Source of the DNA: Azospirillum sp. TSH58
GTDB lineage: Bacteria; Pseudomonadota; Alphaproteobacteria; Azospirillales; Azospirillaceae
Length of the DNA: 64,000 nt
Assembly (NCBI RefSeq): GCF_003119115.1
Contig: NZ_CP022364.1
Span: forward strand, 1,750,001 to 1,814,000
Direction: 5' to 3'
Under the pieces are notes generated by a model that was not told where the DNA came from, did no database searches, and was given only the letters and a program-made list of their open reading frames with translations. This document shows, one piece after another, positions 1 through 8,582 of this stretch. How positions within the stretch are numbered: the first letter of the stretch is position 1; each line of letters starts with the position of its first letter. Position numbers and translations under genes: made by a program.

Positions 1-408
1 AACCTCGTCAGCAACGCGATCAAGTACACGCGCGAGAACACCGACGTGACGGTCGCCGTGTCGCTCGCCGACGGCATGGCGGTCGGGGTGTCCGGCCCGG
101 CGGGCCGCGGCGGGCGGGGGATGCCGATGGTCGCCGTCGCCGTGCGCGACCAGGGGGAGGGCATCGCCCGCACCCATCTGCCGCGCCTGACCGAGCGCTT
201 CTACCGCGTCGACGCCGCCCGCTCGCGCGCCATGGGCGGCACCGGGCTGGGGCTGGCCATCGTCAAGCACATCGTGAACCGCCACCGCGGCCGCCTGACC
301 ATCGAAAGCGCGGTGGGGGTGGGCAGCACCTTCACGGTCTATCTGCCGGCGTCGTCGGAGGAGTCGGGAGAGGGCCGCGCCGCGGAGCCCGCGCGGCGCC
401 AAGCCTAG
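1..408 (+). CDS. phoR: Phosphate regulon sensor histidine kinase PhoR, C-terminal end (partial)
   Basis: Only the last 135 codons are present; the frame is open to the first base of the window. The visible part is the ATP-binding domain of a histidine kinase: an N-box (NLVSNAIKYT, the first ten residues), a G1 box (DQGEGIA), an F-box (RFYRVDAARSR) and a G2 box (GGTGLGLAIVKHI). The protein would autophosphorylate and pass the phosphate to PhoB when phosphate is scarce. The assignment to PhoR rests on its position directly ahead of pstSCAB-phoU-phoB in the same direction; the kinase sequence alone would not separate it from other HPK1-type kinases. Confidence 0.85.
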   Translation, partial: NLVSNAIKYTRENTDVTVAVSLADGMAVGVSGPAGRGGRGMPMVAVAVRDQGEGIARTHLPRLTERFYRVDAARSRAMGGTGLGLAIVKHIVNRHRGRLTIESAVGVGSTFTVYLPASSEESGEGRAAEPARRQA

Positions 409-449
409 AGGTTGCGGGCGCCCCCATCCGGCGTGACCGAAAGTGGGCG

Positions 450-478
450 CAGTCACGAAACTGTCATAAAAGCGTAAT
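450..478 (+). promoter_or_regulatory. Tandem Pho box upstream of pstS
   Basis: Three 7-base units with 4-base spacers lie at 450-456 (CAGTCAC), 461-467 (CTGTCAT) and 472-478 (GCGTAAT), giving the 11-bp period of PhoB sites. The second unit matches the known half-site CTGTCAT exactly, the first is close and the third is weak. The site lies about 125 bp before the pstS start, where PhoB would replace a -35 element; a possible -10 lies near 495-502. It implies that PhoB, encoded at the end of this cluster, activates pst transcription. Confidence 0.8.
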
Positions 479-601
479 CAGCGCGTCGCGGACCCCGACT
501 AGTGTCCGCCCCGCAAGCCGCCCGCCCCTGGGGGAAGCGGCACGGGGTTGAACCATCGCGTTCCCCGGCAAAGGGGCAACCGGACCATCGGAGGGATCAC
601 C

Positions 602-1645
602 GTGAATTCCAAGAAGCTCGCCGTCACCGCCGCCGCGGTCGTCGCCATGACCGCCGCCTTCGCGGGTGCTGCGAACGCCCAGTCGCGCGACCAGATCCGC
701 GCCGTCGGCTCCTCAACCGTGTTCCCGTTCACCACGGCGGTTGCCGAGGCCTTCGGCAAGGGCGGCAAGTTCAAGACCCCGGTCGTCGAGTCGACCGGCA
801 CCGGCGGCGGCCTGAAGCTGTTCTGCGCGGGCGTCGGCCCGCAGCACCCGGACGTGGCGAACGCCTCGCGCCGCATCAAGAAGTCCGAGGTCGAGCAGTG
901 CGCCGCCAACGGCGTCGCCCAGATCACCGAGCTGAAGATCGGCTACGACGGCATCGCGCTCGCCTACTCCAAGCAGGCCCCGCACACCGACCTGACCACC
1001 CAGATCCTGTGGAAGGCCCTGGCCAAGGACGTGCCGGTGGACGGCAAGATGGTCGCCAACCCCTACAAGAAGTGGTCGGACATCGACCCGAAGCTCCCGA
1101 ACAAGGAGATCGAGGTCCTCGGCCCGCCCCCGACGTCCGGCACCCGCGACAGCTTCAACGAGCTGGTGATGCTCGAAGGCTGCAAGAAGGTCGCCGAGGT
1201 GAAGACCATCGTCGCCGACGAGAAGGCCCGTGAAAAGGCCTGCATGACCATCCGCGAGGACGGCGGCTACGTCGAGGCCGGCGAGAACGACAACCTGATC
1301 GTCCAGAAGCTGACCGCCAACCCCGACGCCTTCGGCGTGTTCGGCTACAGCTTCTACGACCAGAACCGCGACAAGCTGCAGACCGCCAAGATGGACGGCG
1401 TCGAACTGTCGCCGGAAGCGGTCCAGGCCGGCAAGTACGAGCTGTCGCGCCCGCTGTACATCTACATCAAGAACGCCCATGCCGGCGTCATCCCCGGCAT
1501 CCGCGAGCTGGTCGCCGAGTTCACCTCGGAGCGCGCGATGGGCGAGGACGGCTACCTGTCCGACAAGGGTCTGATCTCCCTGCCGAAGGCGGAGCGCGAC
1601 GCCGCCCGCACCTCGGCGACCAACCTGACCCCGCTCCAGCTCTGA
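602..1645 (+). CDS. pstS: Phosphate ABC transporter, periplasmic phosphate-binding protein PstS
   Basis: A 347-residue secreted phosphate-binding protein that delivers phosphate to PstCA. I place the start at the GTG at 602, 6 bases after a GGAGGG ribosome site, rather than at the upstream ATG at 548: this gives a clean signal peptide (basic NSKK, hydrophobic core, cleavage after ANA-Q). The mature part begins with the phosphate-binding motif VGSSTVFPF, followed by ESTGTGGGLKLFC, the SRRI segment and SGTRDSF. This subfamily (SphX-like) differs from E. coli PstS. It is preceded by a Pho box and separated from pstC by 92 bases that contain a stem-loop. Confidence 0.95.
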   Translation: MNSKKLAVTAAAVVAMTAAFAGAANAQSRDQIRAVGSSTVFPFTTAVAEAFGKGGKFKTPVVESTGTGGGLKLFCAGVGPQHPDVANASRRIKKSEVEQCAANGVAQITELKIGYDGIALAYSKQAPHTDLTTQILWKALAKDVPVDGKMVANPYKKWSDIDPKLPNKEIEVLGPPPTSGTRDSFNELVMLEGCKKVAEVKTIVADEKAREKACMTIREDGGYVEAGENDNLIVQKLTANPDAFGVFGYSFYDQNRDKLQTAKMDGVELSPEAVQAGKYELSRPLYIYIKNAHAGVIPGIRELVAEFTSERAMGEDGYLSDKGLISLPKAERDAARTSATNLTPLQL

Positions 1646-1658
1646 CCGGCTGACGGAG

Positions 1659-1686
1659 CCGGCGGCTCTCCCCGGAGGGCCGCCGG
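1659..1686 (+). terminator. Stem-loop between pstS and pstC (attenuator-like)
   Basis: An inverted repeat 13 bases after the pstS stop has arms 1659-1671 and 1674-1686. The outer 8 bp are perfect (CCGGCGGC/GCCGCCGG) and the inner part pairs except for a tight loop. A weak run of T (TTTCCCGTTT) follows. Such hairpins in pst operons are thought to raise pstS mRNA over the membrane and ATPase genes by partial termination or by protecting the 3' end; that role is inferred here. Confidence 0.6.
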
Positions 1687-1737
1687 TTTCCCGTTTGTGC
1701 CAGGAGCCAACTCTCAGCCCATTTCCGGCGGTTTCGC

Positions 1738-3120
1738 ATGCAGCTCACGGTACTGCTCATCATTCTGGCCCTGCTCACAGTGATCGGTTACCAGATGGGC
1801 CGGTCGCGTGCCGTCGCCTCCGTCGGCGGCCGCATCGTCGAGCTTCATTCGGTGCCGTCCTACCACGGCTTCTACGTCGCCCTCTGGGCGGGGCTTCCGG
1901 CCCTGCTGCTCTTCGCCTTCTGGGGGGCGTCGGAAGGCTGGCTGGTCATGCAGATGGTCCTGTCCGGCCTGCCGGACCGGCTGGTCAACGGCGACGCCCA
2001 GTCGCTCGGCCTGCTGCGCGCCGACATCCTGAACCTCGCCCACGGCGTCGCCACGGGCCGCGAGCCCGACCCGGAGGTGGTCGCGGCGGCGGAGCGTTAC
2101 CTGCGGCTGCACGCGCTCGGCGACTGGAGCCTTCTGGTCATCGGCTGCTGCATCGCCATCGGCGGCCTGCTCTACGCCCGCGGCCGGATCGACCCCGACC
2201 TGCGCGCCCGCAACCGGGTGGAGCGCACGGTCAACATCGCGCTGGTCATCTGCTCGCTGGTCGCCATCCTGACCACCATCGGCATCGTGCTGTCGCTTCT
2301 GTTCGAGGCGATCCGCTTCTTCGCGGTGGTCAACCCGCTGGACTTCCTGTTCGGGACGCATTGGAGCCCGCAGATGGCCATGCGCGCCGACCAGGTGGGC
2401 TCCAGCGGCTCCTTCGGCGCGATCCCGCTGTTCGCCGGCACGCTGCTGATCACCGGCATCGCCATGGCGGTGGCGGTTCCGGTCGGGCTGATGGCGGCCA
2501 TCTTCATGTCGGAATACGCCAGTCCGGGCCTGCGCACCTGGCTGAAGCCGATCCTGGAGGTGCTGGCCGGCATCCCGACCGTGGTCTACGGCTTCTTCGC
2601 CGCCCTGACCATGGCGCCCTTCGTCCGCGACGTGGGCAACAGCCTGGGGCTGAGCGTCAGCTCCGAATCGGCGCTGGCCGCCGGCTTCGTGATGGGCGTG
2701 ATGATCATCCCCTTCGTCAGCTCGCTGTCGGACGACGTCATCAACGCGGTGCCGCAGAGCTTGCGCGACGGCTCCTACGGGCTGGGCGCCACCAAGTCGG
2801 AGACGATCCGGCTGGTCGTGCTGCCCGCCGCCCTGCCGGGCATCGTCGCCGCCGTCATGCTGGCGGTCAGCCGCGCCATCGGCGAGACGATGATCGTCAC
2901 CATGGCCGCCGGCCTCACCGCCAACCTGACCGCCAACCCGCTGGACGCGGTGACCACGGTGACGACGCAGATCGCCACGCTGCTGGTCGGCGACCAGGAG
3001 TTCGACAGCCCCAAGACGCTGTCGGCCTTCGGGCTGGGCCTCGTCCTGTTCGTCGTGACCCTCACCCTCAACATGGTCGCCCTCCGGGTGGTCCAGAAGT
3101 ATCGAGAGAAATATGACTGA
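1738..3120 (+). CDS. pstC: Phosphate ABC transporter permease PstC (extended N-terminus)
   Basis: A 460-residue inner-membrane permease of the PstSCAB importer. The C-terminal half (from about residue 200) is the usual MetI-like permease domain, with the EAA-loop region around DGSYGLGATKSETIRLVVLPAALPG. E. coli PstC has about 320 residues; the extra N-terminal 150 residues hold two to three further hydrophobic segments and a soluble loop, as in other extended alphaproteobacterial PstC proteins. The gene overlaps pstA by 8 bases, which suggests translational coupling. The ribosome site before ATG 1738 is weak. Confidence 0.93.
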   Translation: MQLTVLLIILALLTVIGYQMGRSRAVASVGGRIVELHSVPSYHGFYVALWAGLPALLLFAFWGASEGWLVMQMVLSGLPDRLVNGDAQSLGLLRADILNLAHGVATGREPDPEVVAAAERYLRLHALGDWSLLVIGCCIAIGGLLYARGRIDPDLRARNRVERTVNIALVICSLVAILTTIGIVLSLLFEAIRFFAVVNPLDFLFGTHWSPQMAMRADQVGSSGSFGAIPLFAGTLLITGIAMAVAVPVGLMAAIFMSEYASPGLRTWLKPILEVLAGIPTVVYGFFAALTMAPFVRDVGNSLGLSVSSESALAAGFVMGVMIIPFVSSLSDDVINAVPQSLRDGSYGLGATKSETIRLVVLPAALPGIVAAVMLAVSRAIGETMIVTMAAGLTANLTANPLDAVTTVTTQIATLLVGDQEFDSPKTLSAFGLGLVLFVVTLTLNMVALRVVQKYREKYD

Positions 3121-4411
3121 CCTCGTGGAACAGGATACGCGGGCCATGTCGGTCGCCGTCACCAAGTCGCGCTACCAGAGCGAGGAGTTCTCCGCCCGCC
3201 TGCGCCGCCGCTACGCCGCGGAGCGCCGGTTCCGGATCGCCGGGATGCTCGCCGTCGGGATCGCCTCGCTGATGCTGGTGGTTCTGCTCGGCTCCATCGT
3301 CAGCAAGGGCTACACCGCCTTCTGGCAGGCGCAGATCCGGCTGGAGGTGACGCTGGACAAGCAGCAGGTCGAGGAGCGGAACTACACCGCCATCGTCCGG
3401 CAGGCGCTCTACGCCCAGGTCCCCGCGGCCACCGACCGCGCCACCCGCCGCTCGCTGAACGACCTGCTGTCCTCCGGCGCGCCGTACGAGCTGGAGGCGA
3501 TGGTCAACGCCAACCCCTCCATCGTCGGCACCACGCAGACGGTCTGGGTCCGCGCCGACGACGAGATCGACCAGTTCATGAAGGGCTTCATCCGGCGCGA
3601 CGTGCCGGAGAGCGAGCGCCGGCTGAACGATGTCAAGATCGCCGCCATCGACGCGCTGGTCGCCAACGGGTCGATCCGCAGCACCTTCAACACCACCCTG
3701 TTCACCGCCGGCGACAGCCGCGAGCCGGAACAGGCGGGCATCCTGGGGGCCGTCGTCGGCTCCGCCCTGACGCTGGTGGTGACCATGCTGCTGTCGGTGC
3801 CCATCGGCATCGCCGCCGCGGTCTATCTGGAGGAGTTCGCGCCGAAGAACCGCTGGACCGACCTGATCGAGGTCAACATCAACAACCTCGCCGCGGTGCC
3901 GTCGATCATCTTCGGCCTGCTCGGCCTGGCGGTGTTCCTCGGCTTCTTCGGGCTGCCGCGCTCCGCCCCGCTGGTCGGCGGTCTGGTGATGGCCCTGATG
4001 ACCCTGCCGGTCATCATCATCGCCTCCCGCGTCGCCCTGAAGGCAGTGCCGCCGTCGATCCGCGAGGCCGCGCTGGGCGTCGGCGCCTCGCCGCTGCAGA
4101 CGGTGACGCACCATGTCCTGCCGCTGGCCCTGCCGGGCATCCTGACCGGCACCATCATCGGCATGGCCCGCGCGCTGGGCGAGACGGCGCCGCTGCTGAT
4201 GATCGGCATGGTCGCCTTCATCGTGGACATCCCCGGCGGCCTGACCGACAGCGCCACGGCCATCCCGGTGCAGATCTACATGTGGGCGGACAGCCCCGAG
4301 CGGGCCTTCACGGAGCGCACCTCCGCGGCGATCCTGATCCTGCTCGCCTTCCTCATCCTGATGAACGGCCTGGCCGTCTTCCTGCGCAAGAAATTCGAGA
4401 GGCGTTGGTAA
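3113..4411 (+). CDS. pstA: Phosphate ABC transporter permease PstA
   Basis: A 432-residue permease that pairs with PstC. After a short cytoplasmic start there is one membrane segment (about residues 40-65), a long soluble insertion (about 70-200, resembling the DUF3333 region found in long PstA proteins), then the MetI-like permease domain with its EAA loop ([26 protein letters not shown]). E. coli PstA is about 296 residues, so this is the long form. It starts inside the end of pstC and is followed 4 bases later by pstB. Confidence 0.93.
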   Translation: MTDLVEQDTRAMSVAVTKSRYQSEEFSARLRRRYAAERRFRIAGMLAVGIASLMLVVLLGSIVSKGYTAFWQAQIRLEVTLDKQQVEERNYTAIVRQALYAQVPAATDRATRRSLNDLLSSGAPYELEAMVNANPSIVGTTQTVWVRADDEIDQFMKGFIRRDVPESERRLNDVKIAAIDALVANGSIRSTFNTTLFTAGDSREPEQAGILGAVVGSALTLVVTMLLSVPIGIAAAVYLEEFAPKNRWTDLIEVNINNLAAVPSIIFGLLGLAVFLGFFGLPRSAPLVGGLVMALMTLPVIIIASRVALKAVPPSIREAALGVGASPLQTVTHHVLPLALPGILTGTIIGMARALGETAPLLMIGMVAFIVDIPGGLTDSATAIPVQIYMWADSPERAFTERTSAAILILLAFLILMNGLAVFLRKKFERRW

Positions 4412-4415
4412 CCCC

Positions 4416-5234
4416 ATGAGCGTCCAGACCCACATCCCGGCTACGGCCATGGCTTCGCGTCCCGCCGCCGGCATCCACGGCACCAAGATGGTCGCCCGCG
4501 ACGTCAAGGTGTTCTACGGGGCCAAGCAGGCGCTCAAGGGCATCAACCTGGAGATCCAGGAAAACCGCGTGATGGCCCTGATCGGCCCGTCCGGCTGCGG
4601 CAAGTCGACGTTCCTGCGCTGCCTGAACCGCATGAACGACACCATCGAGAACTGCCGCGTCGAGGGGCTGATCGCGCTCGACGGCGAGGACGTCTACGGC
4701 AAGAACATCGACGCCGTGCAGCTCCGCGCCCGCGTCGGCATGGTCTTCCAGAAGCCGAACCCCTTCCCGAAGTCGATCTACGACAACATCGCCTACGGCC
4801 CGCGCATCCACGGCATCGCCAGCCACCGCGACGAGATGGACGAGATCGTCCAGACCTCGCTGCAGCGCGCCGGCCTGTGGAACGAGGTGAAGGACCGCCT
4901 GCGCGAGCCGGGCACCGGCCTGTCCGGCGGCCAGCAGCAGCGCCTGTGCATCGCCCGCGCCATCGCCGTCAGCCCCGAGGTGATCCTGATGGACGAGCCC
5001 TGCTCGGCGCTCGACCCCATCGCGACGGCCCACATCGAGGAGCTGATCGACGAGCTGCGCGAGAACTACACGATCGTCATCGTCACCCACAACATGCAGC
5101 AGGCGGCCCGCGTCTCCCAGAAGACCGCCTTCTTCCACCTGGGCGACATGGTGGAGTGCGACGACACCGAGGAAATCTTCACCAACCCGCGGGACGAGCG
5201 CACCCAGGGCTACATCACCGGCCGCTACGGCTGA
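4416..5234 (+). CDS. pstB: Phosphate ABC transporter ATP-binding protein PstB
   Basis: The 272-residue ATPase that powers phosphate uptake through PstCA. Walker A is GPSGCGKST (residues 57-65), the family Q-loop reads VFQKPNPFP, the signature is LSGGQQQR (about 168-175), Walker B is VILMDEP (about 188-194) and the H-loop is [11 protein letters not shown]. The sequence [15 protein letters not shown] is typical of PstB. It sits 4 bases after pstA and 73 bases before phoU. Together with PhoU it is expected to report phosphate status to PhoR. Confidence 0.96.
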   Translation: MSVQTHIPATAMASRPAAGIHGTKMVARDVKVFYGAKQALKGINLEIQENRVMALIGPSGCGKSTFLRCLNRMNDTIENCRVEGLIALDGEDVYGKNIDAVQLRARVGMVFQKPNPFPKSIYDNIAYGPRIHGIASHRDEMDEIVQTSLQRAGLWNEVKDRLREPGTGLSGGQQQRLCIARAIAVSPEVILMDEPCSALDPIATAHIEELIDELRENYTIVIVTHNMQQAARVSQKTAFFHLGDMVECDDTEEIFTNPRDERTQGYITGRYG

Positions 5235-5307
5235 TCGCCGGCGTCTGATCCCCGGCATCTGACCCTCGGCATCGCCGCTCCTCCTCCATCAGCGAAGGAC
5301 GTGAAGC

Positions 5308-6108
5308 ATGAGCACCGAACACATCGTGCGCTCCTTCGCGCACGAACTTGAGCGCCTGTCCAACCTGATCACCCAGATGGGCGGCGTCGCCGAAGCGCAG
5401 GTGGACGCCGCCGTGAAGGCGGTGGCCCGCCGCGACGTCGCGCTGGCCGCCCAGGTCATGCAGGCGGACCGGCGCATCGACGCCTACGAGCGCGACATCG
5501 ACGCCGAGGCCGTGCGCCTGCTCGCCCTGCGCCAGCCGCTGGCCCAGGACCTGCGCGAGATCGTGTCGGCGCTGAAGATCGCGTCGGACCTGGAGCGGAT
5601 CGGCGACTACGCCTCCAACATCGCCAAGCGCTCGCTGGCGCTGGCCCAGGTGCCGGTGGTGCGCCCGGCGGTGGCCATCCCGCGCATGGGGCGGCTGGTC
5701 GAGTCGATCATGAAGGACGTGCTGGACGCCTACATCGAGCGCGACGTCCAGCGCGCCATCGCCGCCTGGGAGCGCGACGAGGAGCTGGATGACCTCTACA
5801 CCAGCCTGTTCCGCGAGGTCCTGACCTACATGATGGAGGACCCGCGCAACATCACGCCCTGCACCCACCTGCTGTTCATGGCGAAGAACCTGGAGCGGAT
5901 CGGCGACCACGCCACCAACATCGCCGAGACCATCCATTATCTGGTGGTCGGGACGACGCTGCGCGCCGCGCGTCCGAAGAACGACGGCAGCAGCTTCGCC
6001 GTGGTCGAGCCGGACGGTTCGGTCATGGATGCGGCCACGGAGGCTGTGGAACGGGGATTGCCGCGGGACGGCGGCCCGGATAACGATGGAGCGGGACATG
6101 CCGCGTGA
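5308..6108 (+). CDS. phoU: Phosphate signalling regulator PhoU
   Basis: A 266-residue cytoplasmic protein made of two PhoU helical repeats. Both repeats carry the metal-binding E/DxxxD-type motif (SDLERIGDYASNIAK at about 93-107 and KNLERIGDHATNIAE at about 193-207). PhoU links the PstSCAB transporter to PhoR and dampens the Pho response when phosphate is plentiful. A ribosome site (AAGGACG) precedes ATG 5308. The last 35 residues extend beyond the usual family end and look disordered. The 3' end runs to within 31 bases of the phoB start. Confidence 0.95.
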   Translation: MSTEHIVRSFAHELERLSNLITQMGGVAEAQVDAAVKAVARRDVALAAQVMQADRRIDAYERDIDAEAVRLLALRQPLAQDLREIVSALKIASDLERIGDYASNIAKRSLALAQVPVVRPAVAIPRMGRLVESIMKDVLDAYIERDVQRAIAAWERDEELDDLYTSLFREVLTYMMEDPRNITPCTHLLFMAKNLERIGDHATNIAETIHYLVVGTTLRAARPKNDGSSFAVVEPDGSVMDAATEAVERGLPRDGGPDNDGAGHAA

Positions 6109-6139
6109 CGGCGAGACGCGCAGTGGGAGCGGGACAAGC

Positions 6140-6844
6140 ATGAATTCGGCGCTGAAGCCGCTCGTCCTCATCGTCGAGGACGAAGCCGACATCGTGACGC
6201 TGCTGAAGTACAATCTGGAGAAGGAAGGCTTCCGCGTGAACGCCGCCACCGACGGCGAGGAAGCCCTTCTGCTGGCCGGCGAGCAGACGCCGAACATCGT
6301 CCTGCTCGACTGGATGCTGCCGCTGATGTCGGGGCTGGAGGTCTGCCGCCAGATGCGCCGCAACAGCAAGATGCGCGACATCCCGATCATCATGCTGACC
6401 GCCCGCGGCGAGGAGGCGGACCGCGTGCGCGGCCTGAATTCCGGTGCCGACGACTACATCACCAAGCCCTTCTCCCCGACCGAGCTGGTCGCCCGCATGC
6501 GCGCCGTCCTGCGCCGCTCGGCCCCCGGCATGACCGACGAGACGCTGCAGTTCGCCGACGTGACCATGGATCTGGCCGCCCACCGGGTGCGCCGGAACGG
6601 CCGTGACGTGCATCTGGGGCCGACCGAATTCCGCCTGCTGCGCCATTTCATGCAGCATCCCGGCCGCGTCTTCTCGCGCGAGCAGCTTCTCGACGTGGTG
6701 TGGGGCCACGACGTCTATGTCGAGCCGCGCACCGTGGACGTGCACATCCGCCGCCTGCGCAAGGCGATGAACGAGGAGACGGAGATGGACCTGATCCGCA
6801 CCGTCCGTTCAGCGGGCTACGCGCTGGACAGCAAGTCCATCTGA
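6140..6844 (+). CDS. phoB: Phosphate regulon response regulator PhoB
   Basis: A 234-residue OmpR-family regulator. An N-terminal receiver (VLIVEDEAD acidic pocket, phospho-acceptor Asp in VLLDWMLP, Lys in ITKPFSP) is followed by a winged-helix DNA-binding domain (RVFSREQLLDVVWG, VDVHIRRLRKAM). I choose ATG 6140 because a GGAGCGGG ribosome site lies just upstream and the protein then begins shortly before the receiver, close to the 229 residues of E. coli PhoB; starts at 6029, 6086 or 6098 would overlap phoU. It should bind the Pho box at 450-478. Confidence 0.93.
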   Translation: MNSALKPLVLIVEDEADIVTLLKYNLEKEGFRVNAATDGEEALLLAGEQTPNIVLLDWMLPLMSGLEVCRQMRRNSKMRDIPIIMLTARGEEADRVRGLNSGADDYITKPFSPTELVARMRAVLRRSAPGMTDETLQFADVTMDLAAHRVRRNGRDVHLGPTEFRLLRHFMQHPGRVFSREQLLDVVWGHDVYVEPRTVDVHIRRLRKAMNEETEMDLIRTVRSAGYALDSKSI

Positions 6845-6876
6845 CCGTTTTCCGGCGGAAATCGGCGCAAACCGTG

Positions 6877-6975
6877 CCCCCACCCTAACCCTCCCCCGCT
6901 GCGCAGGGGAGGGGACTGCCGCCGTTTCGCGCCCATCTCCCTCCCCTGCGCAGCGGGGGAGGGCCGGGGTGGGGG
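6877..6975. repeat. Palindromic intergenic repeat, copy 1
   Basis: About 99 bases form a nested inverted repeat: CCCCCACCC...AACCCTCCCCCGCTGCGCAGGGGAGGG on the left is mirrored by CCCTCCCCTGCGCAG and GGGGGAGGG...GGGTGGGGG on the right, around a 22-base centre. The same motif occurs at about 28218, 30385, 34860 and 43254. It lies between the convergent phoB and the minus-strand genes that follow, so it may also stop transcription from both sides. Confidence 0.85.
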
Positions 6976-6993
6976 CCCACGTGCCGGAGCTGT

Positions 6994-7260
6994 TCACCCC
7001 TCCAGCAGCCCCACCGCCTCCCGCAGTATGTCCACCTTCGGGCCGAAGCGCTTCGCCCGGTCGCTGTCTTCGATGAAGCCGATCATCACGCGCAGGGCGT
7101 GCGCCACCCGCGGGGCGAGATCGGGGTGCGCCGTCACGTGCTGCGCCAGATGGGCCAGCGCGTCCCGGTAGGGGTGGCCTTCGAAACCCTCCGCGGCGAT
7201 CGCCTCGAAGCGGTTCGCGTATTCGATCACCAGGCTGTGGTCGTCGGTCATCGCGCTCAC
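6994..7260 (-). CDS. Small protein of unknown function next to the DsrE-like gene
   Basis: An 88-residue acidic protein, predicted to be all helical, with no motif I recognise. It contains two histidines near HPYRDALAHLAQHV and a conserved-looking end, FGPKVDILREAVGLLEG. It begins with GTG at 7260 overlapping the stop of the DsrE-like gene by three bases (GTGA), so the two are very probably translated together. The reading frame has the codon bias of its neighbours, which supports a real gene. The function is unknown; the context suggests a partner of the DsrE-like protein. Confidence 0.7.
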   Translation of the reverse strand: MSAMTDDHSLVIEYANRFEAIAAEGFEGHPYRDALAHLAQHVTAHPDLAPRVAHALRVMIGFIEDSDRAKRFGPKVDILREAVGLLEG

Positions 7261-7694
7261 ACGAACAGGATCGCGCCGGTCTTCGGCGCGTCGTTCAGGA
7301 AGGTGACGACTCCGCCGGTCTTCACCGGCACGTCGGGGCGCATCGGCACCCCGGCGGGCAGGCCGAGCGCGCGCAGCCCCATCTCGCAGGCCATGACCGT
7401 GACCTTGAGCATCACGCAGGCCTCCAGAAGCTCTTCGAACCCGGCCAATCCGTTGGCGGTGAAAAAGGCGTCGCGCTCCGCCGGAGAACCGCCGTCGTCG
7501 GCGGGGTCCAGCCGGTGCCAGCCCGGCGCGCCGTCCGCGTCTGCGGCGAGCAGCGTGTTCAGCGCCCGGCCGGTAAAGAACAGGGTGACCTTGCGGTTGG
7601 TCGCCGCCGCCGCGCTGGCCATCACCAGGGCGTAGTGAACCCGGTCGAAGCCGCCCGCGAACAGGACGATGGACAGGGACTCGGGACCTTCCAT
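7257..7694 (-). CDS. DsrE/DsrF-like family protein
   Basis: A 145-residue protein with the single alpha/beta fold of the DsrE/TusD family: SLSIVLFAGGFDRVHYALVMASAAAA near the start, RKVTLFFTGRALNTL, and a cysteine in TVMACEMGLRALGL (about residue 102) where family members hold a sulfur-carrying cysteine. Relatives act in sulfur relay or as small peroxiredoxin-like proteins; which applies here cannot be seen. It lies 25 bases after moeB, which activates a sulfur-carrier protein, so a link to sulfur transfer is a reasonable inference only. Confidence 0.8.
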   Translation of the reverse strand: MEGPESLSIVLFAGGFDRVHYALVMASAAAATNRKVTLFFTGRALNTLLAADADGAPGWHRLDPADDGGSPAERDAFFTANGLAGFEELLEACVMLKVTVMACEMGLRALGLPAGVPMRPDVPVKTGGVVTFLNDAPKTGAILFV

Positions 7695-7719
7695 GGTTCA
7701 GGGCTCTCCGAGGCGCCGC

Positions 7720-8508
7720 TCAATGGGCGGACAGGTCGTGGATGGTCGGGTGGGCGCCGCACAGCGGGCAGTCCGGGTCGCGCCGCACCGTGATGCGCTG
7801 GAACGAGGCGTGCAGCGTGTCCAGCATCATCAGGCTGCCCGATAGGCCCTCGCCGATGCCCATGATCTCCTTCAGCACCTCGGTCGTCTGGAGCGAACCG
7901 ACGAAGCCGGCCAGCGCCCCCAGCACGCCGCCCTCGGAGCAGGACGGCACCAGACCGCGCGGCGGCGGTTCCGGGAACAGGCAGCGGTAGCAGGGGTGCG
8001 GGTCGCCGAGATGGGCCTTGAAGGTGGACACCTGCCCGTCGAAGCGCAGGATCGCCGCCGACACCAGCGTCTTCTTCGCGAAGTAGCAGGCGTCGTTCAG
8101 CAGGAAACGCGTGGCGAAATTGTCCGACCCGTCGGCGACGATGTCGTAGCGCCCGATCAGGTCCAGCGCGTTGTCCCGGGTCAGCCGCGCCTTGTGCACC
8201 TCCACCGCCACGTCGGGGTTCAGCGCGCGGATGCGGGCGGCGGCGCTCTCCACCTTCGGGACGCCGAGCGACGATTCGTCGTGGATCACCTGCCGCTGCA
8301 GGTTGGACAGGTCCACCGTGTCGTCGTCGATGACGCCGATCGTGCCCACCCCCGCCGCGGCGAGGTAGAGCAGCAGCGGCGCGCCCAGCCCGCCGGCCCC
8401 GACGACCAGGACGCGGGCGCGCAGAAGCGCCTCCTGCCCGACGCCGCCGACCTCCGGCAGGATGATGTGGCGGGAATAGCGGTGAAGCTGGGTGTCGGTG
8501 AAATCCAT
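7720..8508 (-). CDS. moeB: Molybdopterin-synthase adenylyltransferase MoeB (ThiF/HesA family)
   Basis: A 262-residue E1-like enzyme that adenylates the C-terminus of a sulfur-carrier protein (MoaD, possibly ThiS). The ATP-binding loop is GAGGLGAPLLLYLA (about residues 37-50), followed by DDDTVDLSNLQRQ and the DGSDNFATRFLLNDAC segment. Two CxxC pairs (CYRC at about 173 and CPLC near the end) form the structural zinc site. No rhodanese domain follows, so it is the short MoeB form. The start MDFTDTQLHRYSRHIILPE is typical for the family. Confidence 0.9.
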   Translation of the reverse strand: MDFTDTQLHRYSRHIILPEVGGVGQEALLRARVLVVGAGGLGAPLLLYLAAAGVGTIGVIDDDTVDLSNLQRQVIHDESSLGVPKVESAAARIRALNPDVAVEVHKARLTRDNALDLIGRYDIVADGSDNFATRFLLNDACYFAKKTLVSAAILRFDGQVSTFKAHLGDPHPCYRCLFPEPPPRGLVPSCSEGGVLGALAGFVGSLQTTEVLKEIMGIGEGLSGSLMMLDTLHASFQRITVRRDPDCPLCGAHPTIHDLSAH

Positions 8509-8582
8509 GATCCGCAGAATAGCGCGGAACGCCCCGTGCCGCGCAAGTCCCCTCGCTCAGGACCTCGCCGCGGCGGGCGGCG

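Noticed and set aside
3068-4507. Open frame of 479 codons on the minus strand over pstA
   Set aside because: Antisense to the clear pstA gene, with Q/D/G/R-rich sequence and no motifs.
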